Shown piece by piece: positions 43,754-54,439 of a stretch of 64,000 nucleotides of DNA. Location: assembly GCA_030374805.1 (NCBI GenBank), contig JARGSG010000018.1, positions 434,001-498,000 of the forward strand, read 5' to 3'. The notes beneath the pieces were generated by a model. It was not told the origin of the DNA, searched no databases, and saw nothing but the letters and a program-made list of their open reading frames with translations. The first letter of the stretch is position 1. Every line of letters starts with the position of its first letter. The position numbers and the translations under genes were made by a program. The DNA is from Gracilaria gracilis (taxonomy: Eukaryota > Rhodophyta > Florideophyceae > Gracilariales > Gracilariaceae).

Positions 43754-43822
43754 TAGAAAACATGAGTGACACGTGCAGGGAATCAGCGCATAGAGCGCCG
43801 GAGTTGCTCAGCTGTTTTTATG
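43754..43822 (+). repeat. 69-bp LTR of the element G family (inverted; recombination partner)
   Basis: Reverse complement of the LTRs at 35133 and 37558. It is flanked on one side by ACCGC/WD40 sequence and on the other by CTAAT (plus ATTAG, 43823-43827), whose partner is at 37627-37631. Before the inversion the far site was a solo LTR with a CTAAT duplication. Confidence 0.87.
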
Positions 43823-43849
43823 ATTAGGGTGCAATAAAGGTTTTTAAAA

Positions 43850-43878
43850 AAAATGCGCCGTGTCACACGGCGCATTTT
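43850..43878. repeat. Perfect palindrome, 14-bp arms, 1-nt centre
   Basis: AAAATGCGCCGTGT-C-ACACGGCGCATTTT, embedded in A- and T-runs. It could act as a transcription terminator-like hairpin or be a relic of a small transposon end. Confidence 0.85.
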
Positions 43879-44797
43879 GCTTTTTTTCTGGAGACAAGCT
43901 CTACAGATCACTACCATACCAACAAATTAAAATGCAAGGAAAAGAACCAACTCTCCAAACAGATAATTTGGAGCCAAACCGTAGTAGGATCCAAATTGGT
44001 CGTAAACAAAGCGGTGTGTAATACCATAGTTTTATGAAAACAGACGGCCATAGAATTTCTGCCCGCCAGGAAATATAGTTATTGAAACTTCTGGAAATGC
44101 GAATTAGATCTTTTATTTGCTGTTGCCGTCCGGCGACCGCGACGTATAAGGGAAAATGGCGAAACTATGTGCATGCCGGGCAAAACGTCATATTTCACAG
44201 CAAAGATCAACCGGCGTATAAATTTTAGGACGTAGGTGAAGACCGTTTTGTCTTCTGCTTGTGGAGTCAGAGCACGCTGAACCAACCGCTCACCCCTTAA
44301 ACCGTAAGGATCGTTCAAAGAGCTGAACTTAATGAAAGAGAAACGAACCATTCAAAATATATTCTTTGGCTAAGGTCTGAAAGGATTTTAACATGCTATT
44401 GACCGCCCTTGTACTGGTACCCCATATAAGCAACAGAATCCGCAGGATATTGTTAGGGGATTGATACACGCGTATATATGGGTACAAAAGCAATGGTATA
44501 GAAAGATGAGGAGCTTGCAGCTTGAAAGGAGCACTTACCCTTCCCTTCGGGGTGATTTGGGCCACATTTTACGTTTGTTGCAAAAGCCCACAGCACGTAT
44601 GTGTTTTTACAATTGCAATAAATAAATTATTACCAAATGGGTCTATTTGGGACATGCCCAAAAAGTATTGAAAACGTTATCCTTTGCAAAAAGGCTTTGT
44701 TTGATTGCTTTACACTGAATTGGTTCTATGGTTTCTATTTCTAATCACCGCAGTGTAACCAAAAGAGCACACCATCGACCACTCCGCACTTTCCATC
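43879..44797. other. AT-rich intergenic region
   Basis: Two overlapping minus-strand open frames (44079-44351, 44329-44565) have no motif, and I do not call them genes. Confidence 0.4.
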
Positions 44798-45490
44798 TCA
44801 CCTTCCACAAGTAGCTACATGTACCAAGTATTCGGGTGGGGGAAATCTCAATCCACACAGCCCGCAAGTGTAGCGTTCGCGGTGATTGCGTCGATGAAAC
44901 CGGAAGCTTTGGTCATCCGTAGTTGTGAACCTGCATTGATAGCAATGGCGAACATCTCCAAAATCGTGATTCCGCTTCACATGTTGTCGAAGGCTTTCCA
45001 TTCTCGGACATTGTCTTGGGCAGTAAGGGCATGAAAATGACGAATTTGAAGGCCCCCCACTTGGAGAACTCAAACTCGAACGACCCACAGTGGGTGTAAA
45101 CGCAGCTGCCGAAACAGAGCTTCCATGCACGGCGGCAACCTCAGATCCCGCTGTCTCTACAGACACAACTGCCGGAGCAGCAGCCTGCTCCATCGCCGCT
45201 CCTGTAACAGCCGAACCCGATACAGTACCTTGAGAAAGAACACTGCAACACATAAGTTCAAGCTCGTTCAACGTAGCAGCATCACGGGCCTCTCTTTGCC
45301 TGTCTTCAGAAGCGACGTGTGGGGCGCCTGCTTGTCTGCTTCCCGACTGGTTGCGTGGCTCGTTTTGTCTTTGACTCGGACGTTTTCTTGACGTTTTCTC
45401 TGCTCCTCCTGAGCTGGCCACAAGGTTGTTTCCAGCCCTAGGTGGCCTTCCTCCATCGCCTCCAGAAGAACTTTGAGGATAAGAGCTCAT
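44798..45490 (-). CDS. C2H2 zinc-finger protein, MSSYPQ family member 2
   Basis: 230 residues from the ATG at 45490. The first 115 residues are nearly the same as in the gene at 38248 (MSSYPQSSSGGDG, QAGAPHVASEDRQREARDAA, QGTVSGSAVTGAAMEQ). The sequence then diverges: a Ser-rich linker and three fingers CPYCPRQC…HVKRNH, CYQCRFTT…HRRNH and CGLCGLRF…HVATC, the last C2HC. The finger region is not alignable with member 1. The 5' flank is also duplicated. Likely nucleic-acid binding; function unknown. Confidence 0.8.
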   Translation of the reverse strand: MSSYPQSSSGGDGGRPPRAGNNLVASSGGAEKTSRKRPSQRQNEPRNQSGSRQAGAPHVASEDRQREARDAATLNELELMCCSVLSQGTVSGSAVTGAAMEQAAAPAVVSVETAGSEVAAVHGSSVSAAAFTPTVGRSSLSSPSGGPSNSSFSCPYCPRQCPRMESLRQHVKRNHDFGDVRHCYQCRFTTTDDQSFRFHRRNHRERYTCGLCGLRFPPPEYLVHVATCGR

Positions 45491-45930
45491 GACTGAATCT
45501 CGTTGTTACTAGAAAGAAGGGAGTTCGTTTAGCGCAAGGGAGTAACCAAGTTAAGAGTCGAGAGGCAATTGATGTTGCTTTTTGTGGAGTCTATTTTTGT
45601 AGTGCCTCACCTCGAACGCCAAAGATTTAAACCAGAGTTCCTGGCACACATTTGATATGTTGTAAAAGAATCAAATGCTGCAATGAATGTTGCATAACAA
45701 ATGTCACAACGTGCTCCATCATGAAGAACTTCTCTAAGGTATGCATGAATTGCAATATCAGTTTTACTAAACAAATCTAGGGACATTGTTAAAGCATCAC
45801 TCCCATGATTGGACCGACTGCAAAAAATTGCACTAGTTGACATTCATAAAAAGTTGAAACTGAATTACGATTTGAATTAAAAACATTTAAATCCTAAACC
45901 TCTTGGGAAAGATATTTTCGAAGCAACGTT
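45491..45930 (-). repeat. Conserved upstream region of zinc-finger gene, copy 2
   Basis: Matches 37850-38247 in opposite orientation. Its distal half (about 45718-45930) also matches 50727-50945 in direct orientation. Confidence 0.75.
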
Positions 45931-48077
45931 GAGGAGCGCATATATCGGTGCTGTCTCTAGGTGGATAGTGGTTGGGTCGACTAACTGTGAAGCCATGTGA
46001 TTAGAATGCGATCCCTGTCTAGTTGGTACTCTGAATTCTCCTCCGTGACCAGATTTGGATATCTATTAGATTTAAAGTTTTAGAGGGTCTATCTTATTAG
46101 AAATACGTTAGTTTATTACCTTTATTTGTGCCAAAACAGCACAAGAAAAGAAGCCTTTCAGAAAACAAAACAGAAAAGGTATTGTGCATTTGTTTTAATT
46201 ATAATTTGCTTATATGCTTTTACGTTTAAAAAGTCTGAAATATTTTTTGGAGATAAGTTTCAATTGACAGGAGCGCGGGGAACGAAACCCTTGGTTTACA
46301 AGAAAACCGTAATCTGAAGCTAAATTTGTTTCCAAATTGTATTGCGCAAACATTAGTATCTTAAAAATTACATGTTTTTATGGAAGCATTTTTCCAAAGC
46401 CAAACATATGTCAAAAAGGAGTTCTTGAACTTGTGAGTAAAGGCATGCAATTTGAGAATGCGGGAATTGACAGCTTTTATTCATCACTATCGCAACACTC
46501 TCGGAAGATCCTTTAGTTTTGGTAAAGCGAGAGACACAGAGCGGGTACCTACCCATAGTGCTCTGCTGCTCCGTACGGCACAACCGTACGCGTTCAGTGA
46601 GTCCGACAAGGACAGCACTGCTCTCTAGGGAGGGTGAGGAGGGTACTTGAAACGAAGAGTTCGCCGCCGCCGATCGCGTGATGTGAGAGCGGAACAAAAC
46701 GCAATCGACGGCGGCGACGCTGCGGGACGACGGCGAAGCGGTGGAAAATCCAGCGTAGCTAAGTAGCCACGCTGATCGCAAATTGGATCATCCTTCCGCT
46801 CACTCTCGTTCAAATAAATCCACTTCTTCGTTCCTCGAAAATCTATTCATGGATTACTTCGTTTTGTCGAGCAAAATTTGCATGTTGTGTATCTAATACG
46901 ACTTTCGTTTCCACCACGTGTTGGTATTGTTCATTATTATTATTTCTCAAGTCCATCTTCAAAAACATCAAGCAACAGCAACAGTTGCCCGCCGGGCAAA
47001 AATGGCAGGAAGCGACATCGAGCAACGGCGGTGCAAAGCAGCCATCGCCAAGAGCGCCGAACTTGCGTGCCAAAAAACCGCAGCAAGCGACAGCAGCAGC
47101 TGCACGAGGGATAGCGGCCTTGGTTGGGATGATCGGCGGGATGCGAGCAGGTTGCGGACGAGGCGCGACAAACCGCGGCAGTGGCACTGTAGGAGGCTCC
47201 AAGGGGCGACGAGGTAACGCTAACCTTATAGACACGGCAGTGTGAAGCTCGTGCGGGCCACGACGGCATGACATGACATTTAGCTTACTGCAAATTGTTG
47301 GAAGCTATCTTGTTCACGTAAAGCTAATGACGTGGCAACGGCAAATAAAGGTACTTTTTGGTCTTGAAGAAAAGGTTTGTGCGCCAGGCAGGGTTTTTGC
47401 CTTCCATGTACCTTACTTTACTTGACAGCTTTACAAGGGTAGTCAGTACTAAAAATTTTAGTTAGCTCAGCTCTGTCTTTTACCGTGTAGAGGATTTCTA
47501 CGCAATATAGTGACTTACTAGTCAGGAAACATCTTGCAGAGAAGACTCCAAAGTAGAAAGCAGAGCAGACTGCAACTGAAACGTCTTTTCCCGCATCTCA
47601 ACAACGGCAAAAATTAACTTACTGTCCAAAAGATAAGTATCTACCCTTGGTACTGCTTCCAGGGTCGGATGGGAGGCAACTTTTGCAAGCCTAAGCCACC
47701 ATCGCAACAACAATGTTGCATTCCATGATGTTCTTTGAGTAGATAGATGTAGCGGAAGTTTCGACGATTTTTCGACACAGACGAATTGTCGCCTGGTTCT
47801 CAGGGAAATATCGTTACGGACGGGAAGATATCGATATTTTCCCTTCCGTGCCCAGTGTGAGATTGATAACCCTTATGTGTCGAAGATCTTTGCTGTGAGA
47901 TCGCGATAAAAAAACCGCTCAAACAAAATAACTTATTCGGCTATTTGAAGAAATATGGTTTGTTGATACGCCTAGTCATTTGGGAGCATCCAAAGGATAT
48001 CTAGCTAGGGGGCAACGAATGATAACCCTCACGCACCGCTCTGGAGTACGACCACGACCCATTTTCCACAAAACTAG
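45931..48077. other. Intergenic, one doubtful GC-rich frame
   Basis: Mostly AT-rich. A GC-rich island at about 46960-47270 has long overlapping frames on both strands rich in Ala/Arg/Gly; which, if any, is coded cannot be decided. A minus frame at 46368-46781 has no motif. Confidence 0.4.
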
Positions 48078-49239
48078 TCAAGCTTCCAAAACATGCAACA
48101 CTGGTACGTCGTCTCCCGTCACGTACGACAACACGGGGTTGCTCTCAATCACTGCGCCTTCGGTTTTATTGGCGTAAAATGCCCAATGCAATGGGTTGTC
48201 AATATCAAACACAGCGTTTCTTCCCAGGAGAGATACAACCAGAAACAAGAGCAATGCAAGTATCCACAATACGCTCAGCATGTAGATGAGAAACAATGGC
48301 ACTTCTGTGGCTTCGACTGATTCACGAACAAACGAACAATTTCTCTTCGCACTGCCAAGGAATGCCCGACGGCGTAATTCAGGCGGGTGGGTGACGTTGT
48401 GTTCAAAAGCCTCGGCCATACGGCGGGAAAAATTCCCAAGCAATCCCGTCGAATTGAAAAGTAGTTCTGTTTTGAGGTAGTCTAACTCTTCATCAATCTC
48501 CCCAGATATAAAGTCAATGGCTCCCTTTCTTGAAACCGGTATGGACAAGAACGTGAAATTCTGTCTCTGGAAACCGAGCACGCAGACTTCATCTGATGAA
48601 CAGCCCATTTCCGAGCCAGATGCAGGCAGTTTGTGAGTCTCTACCACAGTGATTACATCCACACGATAAACAGGGCTCTCCGAACATCGAACATCGCTGT
48701 TTACCAGACTCACATTTCCTACAAATTGCAAGTTCACGTTCTGTTGTTGTACCTGACACTTGCGTTCAATTATATCGGTCTCACGAAATTGAGCCTGGTC
48801 TTCTGGCGTCCTCGACACGATTTCCATGCTAACACAAGGACCAAGCTCAAATCGATTCAGATCTGCGGGATTGGTGACAAAAGATACCACCACCTCAAGT
48901 GCGAAAAACAACGCTAAAGAGAAGACGGCCAGGATCAATCGTTTTTTCTGGTGCAATCGGACTTGAATAGCCTTCAATCTTTCCAGCTTTCGTAGCTCTC
49001 GTAAGGAATCTGCTTTCTGCACGGCTTTGAGAAACAATGATTCGGCGACAAAAGAGAGGGCTGTGATAATAAGACTCACATACTGAGATTTTAGAGCTAT
49101 TAGAACCATTTGGTGCGTGATAAACCAACAAACGAGTGGCTTTCTGTTAAGGTGGTCGGCACCTAGGCGCGTTAACACCACGGCGTTGCCATAATTGCCT
49201 CCCGCCTCCAAACCTATGTAGCATTTCACACACTGAACG
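48078..49239 (-). CDS. Multi-pass membrane protein of unknown function (3' exon)
   Basis: A 383-codon open frame with three clear hydrophobic segments: about residues 41-67 (MVLIALKSQYVSLIITALSF…), 97-117 (LILAVFSLALFFALEVVV) and 310-335 (FLIYMLSVLWILALLLFLVV). A Cys- and NxT/S-containing loop lies between the second and third, probably extracellular. There is no ATG at the 5' end of this frame before residue 41. An upstream exon at 49743-49562 (ATG at 49743, LPALGWLSIVFQM) can be joined in frame through a GTGAGC donor at 49561 and an AG at 49241-49240. This two-exon model is an inference. No known family recognised. Confidence 0.65.
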
Positions 49240-49561
49240 CTCTAAATGCACTTGAGCGTTCCTTCAAAATCAAAAAAAAAGACTACGGTATCAGAGGTTG
49301 TTCGGTGCCACTTCACCGTAAGGGGACGGAATTTATGTCTCTGCATGCTTCTATTATCACACCCTGTATGACTTTTTCTCCGGTTCCCCTGCACTTAACA
49401 AAACAAGGAATCACTAAAACTTGAGTTTCTGTCCAAATAAGGAGCTGGGGGTAGGCCTTGCAAGGACTTTAAACTGTTCACAGACTTCTCCAACAATACT
49501 ACAAGGGTAGGTCACCTTGGTGATACTCAGTCGTGCCATTGCGGTCAGCATGCCAGCTCAC

Positions 49562-49743
49562 CGGTGCACGTGCATTTGGAACACTATTGAGAGCCAACCG
49601 AGTGCCGGCAGATCGGCAGCAACGTCAACTTTTGTCATCGCAATTAGCAAGAAGCTGCTTGTCATAGTGGCATGTTGTAAAGCTACATCTACTCCGTCTT
49701 TAAAAAGCTTTCCCCACAATATGTGATCCATATTAATCGCCAT
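49562..49743 (-). CDS. Possible first exon of the membrane protein gene
   Basis: Starts with ATG (MAINMDHILWGKLFKDG), includes a hydrophobic segment (TMTSSFLLIAMTKVDVAAD) and reaches a TGA unless spliced at CCG|GTGAGC. Joined to 49239 it continues in frame with no stop. The donor is good; the acceptor is weak. Confidence 0.4.
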
Positions 49744-49994
49744 GGTATCTAGGTCATCCCCTCACAACTCGTTCGTCCGTACACCACTTTCGAATGGTCA
49801 AAACGCGGAGAATTCAAGCTTGCAAACTTTTCATTGCCTCATGTTGCCTAGATAGCAAAATTGGCAGACACCAGCAATGGTGGTAAGACTATGAACCGCA
49901 TAAATTCATTGCCAAGCTCTCTCCCTTTGCGAACATTGAAAGCCTTCCTCACGTCAAGAGAACGCATATCCTTCCCGCCTTCCCGAGTGACAGT

Positions 49995-50555
49995 ATGGAT
50001 ATGAGATCGTCTCCATTGCTCTTCATGGCCCTGTGCCTCTTGTGTCTTCCATTCGTTAACACCCAGATCCCTACGACTTCTACGCACTCCATTCCAGGTC
50101 AGCCCCTAACCGTATTTTGCGACTTCCTGAACCTGAACGGATGCTTTACACAACACGGAGACCCGATCCGCTGTACGAGCCTTAACCAATCTAGGACAAC
50201 CTTTGCCAAGGCAGCTCCTACGGATGAGCTCGATGATACGCTCAAACGTTTAGGACTATTCGGGAAGATTCTTGTGTTCAACATGGTACAAATTTTTGAG
50301 ATGGAAGCGTTTGAGTTGCAAGTGGAGTCAATTGAGCCTGAATCTGGGAGTACCGAAAGATATTGGAAACAAGTTGATGATTCTTTATCTGTGCCGCCAA
50401 GTTTGATACAATCGTTTTCTGGACCAGGATGCTGGTTCCCAGCTTCTGATGCTGTGGGCATGGTAGTAAATGCCACTACTCCAGATGGGAGGAAGGTAAT
50501 CACCACTACTACCACTGCGGTTGGGCTCTGTTGCAGACCGAGCAGCCGTTTTTAG
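49995..50555 (+). CDS. Small secreted protein, unknown function
   Basis: 186 residues from an ATG. A clear signal peptide (LLFMALCLLCLPFVNTQ) has a likely cut near residue 24. The mature part has six Cys, one near each end and in pairs, and several Thr/Ser runs including TTTTTAV. No family recognised. Single exon with no obvious defects. Divergent from the membrane protein gene. Confidence 0.65.
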   Translation: MDMRSSPLLFMALCLLCLPFVNTQIPTTSTHSIPGQPLTVFCDFLNLNGCFTQHGDPIRCTSLNQSRTTFAKAAPTDELDDTLKRLGLFGKILVFNMVQIFEMEAFELQVESIEPESGSTERYWKQVDDSLSVPPSLIQSFSGPGCWFPASDAVGMVVNATTPDGRKVITTTTTAVGLCCRPSSRF

Positions 50556-50726
50556 TTTTGTGAAATGTGTATCCCAAATATCTGGGAAATGCCGGAAATC
50601 GAATTGTTTTCTATTATTAGCGCAAGTAAGCATACTGTAATGCGCAGTCACGTATCGAACGTAATATAAATAGATATTTCAAATTGTTTACAAATAGTGT
50701 TGATTTGCTACGTAAAACACCCCCCC

Positions 50727-50945
50727 ATCATGAAGAAATCCTCTAAAGCAATGTATGAATTGCAATAGTCTCAATGACGAAATTTGATTACACTATCAGA
50801 GCATCACTTCCTTGGTTTGGCTGACTGCAAACAATGACATCGAAATCAAACCTCAAACTCATGGATGGAAACTGAATTATATTTTGAATTGAATCACTCA
50901 AAAACTCAGAGAGCACGTGGAAAAGATATTTTCGAAACTATTTTG
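50727..50945 (-). repeat. Third copy of the zinc-finger upstream repeat (partial)
   Basis: CATCATGAAGAAATCCTCTA through GGAAAAGATATTTTCGAA matches 45718-45930 with about 75-80% identity by eye. No linked zinc-finger frame is present, so it is a relic or a dispersed repeat. Confidence 0.65.
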
Positions 50946-51030
50946 AAGTTTCACCGTCACACCATTCATGGGTACCGGTGCATTTGCGTCACTTGCAGGC
51001 GCACTCCTCGAATTCTTGCTCCGCACGGTC

Positions 51031-51456
51031 TCAAGCGGCACTAGATGGATATCCTGCGGTGCTTTCGGATCTTCTCATATACGTTATGCAAAGCACACAA
51101 ACAACGCTGAGCACTTCACGTATCACCCAATCACCATCAATTTCCCCGCCGAGGCGATTGGCAGTTGCAATCAAATCCGTAAGCCTGAGCTCCCCTTCCT
51201 TTTTCGCAGATAGAAGGTTACGCAGTCCAGCACCAAGGCGTCCAGAACAGAACTGCACGAGGTCATGTGTTCCAGATTTATCTAACTCGATGATGTCCTC
51301 CATAACAGATGCATTCTTTCCATCAGCCGACAAAATAGTCTCTACGAGCACGCTTACCACCGAAATCAAATCCGTATCCGATCCGATATGCAGCCGCATG
51401 TAGCGGACATTGGACACATATTCGACTCTGGGAAACAAAAGGGTATGATCGTGCAT
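51031..51456 (-). CDS. Hypothetical protein, possible gene fragment
   Basis: A 141-codon frame with balanced composition (SVLVETILSADGKNASVMED, LIATANRLGGEIDGDWVIRE) and a hydrophobic stretch VLSVVCVLCITYM near the end, suggesting a real protein fragment. Its start may not be an ATG and exon structure is unknown. The end abuts a repeat-rich stretch. Confidence 0.4.
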   Translation of the reverse strand: MHDHTLLFPRVEYVSNVRYMRLHIGSDTDLISVVSVLVETILSADGKNASVMEDIIELDKSGTHDLVQFCSGRLGAGLRNLLSAKKEGELRLTDLIATANRLGGEIDGDWVIREVLSVVCVLCITYMRRSESTAGYPSSAA

Positions 51457-53249
51457 CGGTAGTTAAAACCAAGTTTCTCGAGAACTCTTTAGCTCTTGCG
51501 GGAGGTCCTTCCTCCTCCTTTTGTATGTCAGGTCGCGAGCTAGTTCGGATGTAAGTAACTTTCCTCTTTTTTGTCAGTTTGTCATTGCTCTACGTCTCTA
51601 GAATACAAGACACCTAACTAAAATGTGTGCTGTTCTCTACGTTGGCCACACGCTGACATGTTGAGCTGATTGGTCGAAGGAAGTTTGAAAACATTCGAAC
51701 TGATCACAAAGAAAGGAATGTAATTTCAGGAACGAAGAGGAAGATACATTTCGGATCGGGAGCCTGCGATTAGGAGATCAAAATTCGGAGGGAAGCGAGG
51801 CCAGAAGCAGCCGGCGATCTGAACTTGACGCGTTCGGTGTGTTGCAGAAGAACATGTCTGCGCCCAAAGGCAACTGATGGTATCTACTAGTTGGCGGCAC
51901 GTCAGCATCCGAAGAGAGCCAAAACGTTGATGTGTTGGCGCTTGCGATCTGTGCTGTCAGCAGTGCTGACTCAGCACACATCGCAAGCGCCAACACATCA
52001 ACGTGCACAGGGAGCTGCGGGAAATTAACGATTAACAGAGTGTTGACACATTATAATTGTTTTGTTGACTACAGTAATTAATAAGATTCAAGTTGATACG
52101 CTGGAATTAGGCATGGCGAGAAATCCAAAGCGTGACGCTGTTTGCAAAACGCTGTTTTATCGTTGATGTTTCATTTCAGCCTTGTAGTTTCACTGTAAGC
52201 AGGCAATGCAGGCAGTGCAAATCTGGTAATACCCTGACAACATCATCGCCATCTTCGACACTTAGCGCTAATTGTTGCAAGTGTCGCACTTACCGCATTG
52301 TCCAATATCAGAACTCTACTAGATTTACAATCTTTTCTAACGACCCAAACATAATGGCGTGCTTCCATAGCTCTGTAGAAGGCACATCGAAGTACGCCAA
52401 AAAAATACAAACTACATCCCAAAAACGAAATCTACATGCGTACTTAGACGCTTTATATAGCGCAAATATCGCTATTTGGTGCTCCTTAGTACGCATGTTT
52501 TTCTGTTGAACAGCACTGGTAAACTACCTTAAAAGCATACTTTGATGTGCCTTGAGCGTTTGCATCGAAGTATGCCAACCTTTTTCCCATACTTCTTCAC
52601 TGAGATATTGTACCGGCGTTCCAATCCTCGATATCACCGCCAAGTAGCGCTACTTAGCGCTATCTAGTAGTTTGCGATAAGGTGGAATGAACAATGCTTC
52701 ACTGACGTGCAAATTCACATATACTTACAGCGCAGGAAGTTGGTCAGTGTAATGTTGAATACAGTTTTTAATCGAGTAATTGGTAGGGCGTCGCAGTGCG
52801 TGAAGTCACAAAACTGACTGTAAACCGAGCAAAGTAATATACTGTACTATATAATGTAACACGAATAGTACCACTTATTCTTTAGCTCCAATTTTGCCAA
52901 ATGTAGAATTTACCGCAGCTCCCAGGCAGAACTACACAGCGACGAAACGTGTGGCAGGTACAACGGTACACGTTGCCTTAGCTGTACGCAACAAATCACT
53001 ATGCTCTGGCACGACAGCGGGTTGCAACTTGCGTCCAAATCCGACAGTGCCGCGGTGCTTCATAGAAATGGCTACTGTAGAGGGTTTTGTGGATCCCATC
53101 TCTCTTTCACCGACGGTGATCGGATCTCCACAAGGCCATGCACCACCATCTCGCGCAACTTCGAACATCGCCCCACGGCCCCCACAGCACCATTCAAAAA
53201 CCGCTCCGCGGCCCCACCAACCGCGCCTTTCCTCCCTTCCCCCATCCGC
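51457..53249. other. Intergenic with a long hairpin
   Basis: No supported gene. Contains the 32-bp-arm inverted repeat at 51925-52003 and AT-rich sequence with a Cys-rich 125-codon chance frame (52132-52509). Confidence 0.4.
51925..52003. repeat. Inverted repeat with 32-bp arms, 31/32 matching
   Basis: Arms 51925-51956 and 51972-52003 are separated by 15 bases. The arm begins CGTTGATGTGTTGGCGC. If transcribed it would form a near-perfect hairpin of small-RNA-precursor size. Confidence 0.88.
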
Positions 53250-53924
53250 ATGCCACCAAGCCACAAAATGGACAACACACCGCGCCACTTGCGCATTCAT
53301 GTCTCCCCCTCAGTGCAAGTGACCATAGCCTCATGCTCCAACTTGTGCCTGCTTGTGCTGCTGCGCGCGAACCGCATCCTGGTGCCCATGCTCCTCGACT
53401 ACCTGCGCAAGCGTCGCCACAAGTGGATCTCGCGCGTGCCCGCCGACGTGCGCAACGAACTGCTTCGCGACCCCGACGCGCGTCAAATCTGCTCGGGCGC
53501 CTGCTGCCGCGAGTCGTACGGAACGTTCGCCGACGGCGAGCAACCCAGCGTGCAGCTGTGGGCCAAGACGGTCGCCGCGGAGTACACGCCGTCGCCCGAT
53601 GACGACGGGCCCACGCCGGAGGAGCACATCTACTTCAAGCTGCGCGTCACGCAGGAAGAGCGGCATCGACGAAAGAAGCGCGTCGTCGGCTTGCTGCCGC
53701 AGTGGCTTTACCGCTACTTCACTTGGGTCTCGCTCGCTGTTTATTCGGCGCTCATTATCTGTGTCGTGCTGCGTGTGTTCGAGTTTGCCACTTGGGAGGC
53801 GCTGTCCTTCTCGTGGTCGCTGGTGTTTTCGGGGGTGGTATCGGAGTGGAATGTGCTCATGAACCGCGGAGATGCGCCCGAATGGATGAAATTGCCCGCA
53901 GAGGACACTGATCACGTCGTCTGA
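53250..53924 (+). CDS. Membrane protein, unknown function
   Basis: The ATG at 53250 (MPPSHKMDNTP) is preferred; the frame upstream is Pro/Thr-rich and contains only distant starts. 224 residues. One hydrophobic segment near residues 20-45 (LCLLVLLRANRILVPMLL) and two near 160-205 (LYRYFTWVSLAVYSALIICVVL, FSWSLVFSGVVSEW), with an acidic loop between (SPDDDGPTPEEHIYF). Strong GC preference at third positions, unlike the AT-rich surroundings, supports coding on this strand. The minus-strand 209-codon frame is its shadow. No family recognised. Confidence 0.65.
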   Translation: MPPSHKMDNTPRHLRIHVSPSVQVTIASCSNLCLLVLLRANRILVPMLLDYLRKRRHKWISRVPADVRNELLRDPDARQICSGACCRESYGTFADGEQPSVQLWAKTVAAEYTPSPDDDGPTPEEHIYFKLRVTQEERHRRKKRVVGLLPQWLYRYFTWVSLAVYSALIICVVLRVFEFATWEALSFSWSLVFSGVVSEWNVLMNRGDAPEWMKLPAEDTDHVV

Positions 53925-54232
53925 TTGCCGCTTGTGGCAGAGCACAAGAATGGCCTTCACGTTGCAACCCGCGCTCAGCTCCCCTCAGCTCCTCCGCTTG
54001 GGGCTTCGTTTGCTCCAGTGAGCACTCGCACCTTACTATGTTGGACATCTTTTTTCAGCTTGGCGACACGCTCGTGCTCTGAGCCTAATCGCACCTATTC
54101 CAATCTGGAGCCGCCAAGAACAAATCTGCGACAAGGGTATCTAACGTCGTTTTGTTCTTCAAACCCACAACTGCATTCGGCACGCATGCCCATCTTGCTC
54201 GCCACTGTTCATGTGTTGTGAGCTGTAAAGTA

Positions 54233-54258
54233 CAGGTGAACACTGTATTTAGTGTGGA
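54233..54258 (+). repeat. Left terminal inverted repeat of pogo-like element
   Basis: CAGGTGAACACTGTATTTAG… pairs with the reverse complement of 56235-56260. Confidence 0.92.
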
Positions 54259-54439
54259 TTCAGATATAGTGTAGAAACGCATATAGTGTGGACCACACTA
54301 ATTTGTGTGTGGCATACGAGGGCCGCCACAGATATAGTGTGGATACAAACCTGTTTGCGCGCCAAAACAATGGTCTTTGATCAGTTTGTTCGTAGCTCAT
54401 TCTCGAAACAGACACCTCCGTAATCACAAACAAAACAGA

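Noticed and set aside
46843-47274. GC-rich frames on both strands, Ala/Arg/Gly rich
   Set aside because: Could be a small basic protein, but the two strands cannot be told apart and the sequence is low complexity.
53331-53960. 209-codon minus-strand frame
   Set aside because: Antisense shadow of a GC-rich gene; composition and hydrophobic pattern favour the plus-strand protein.
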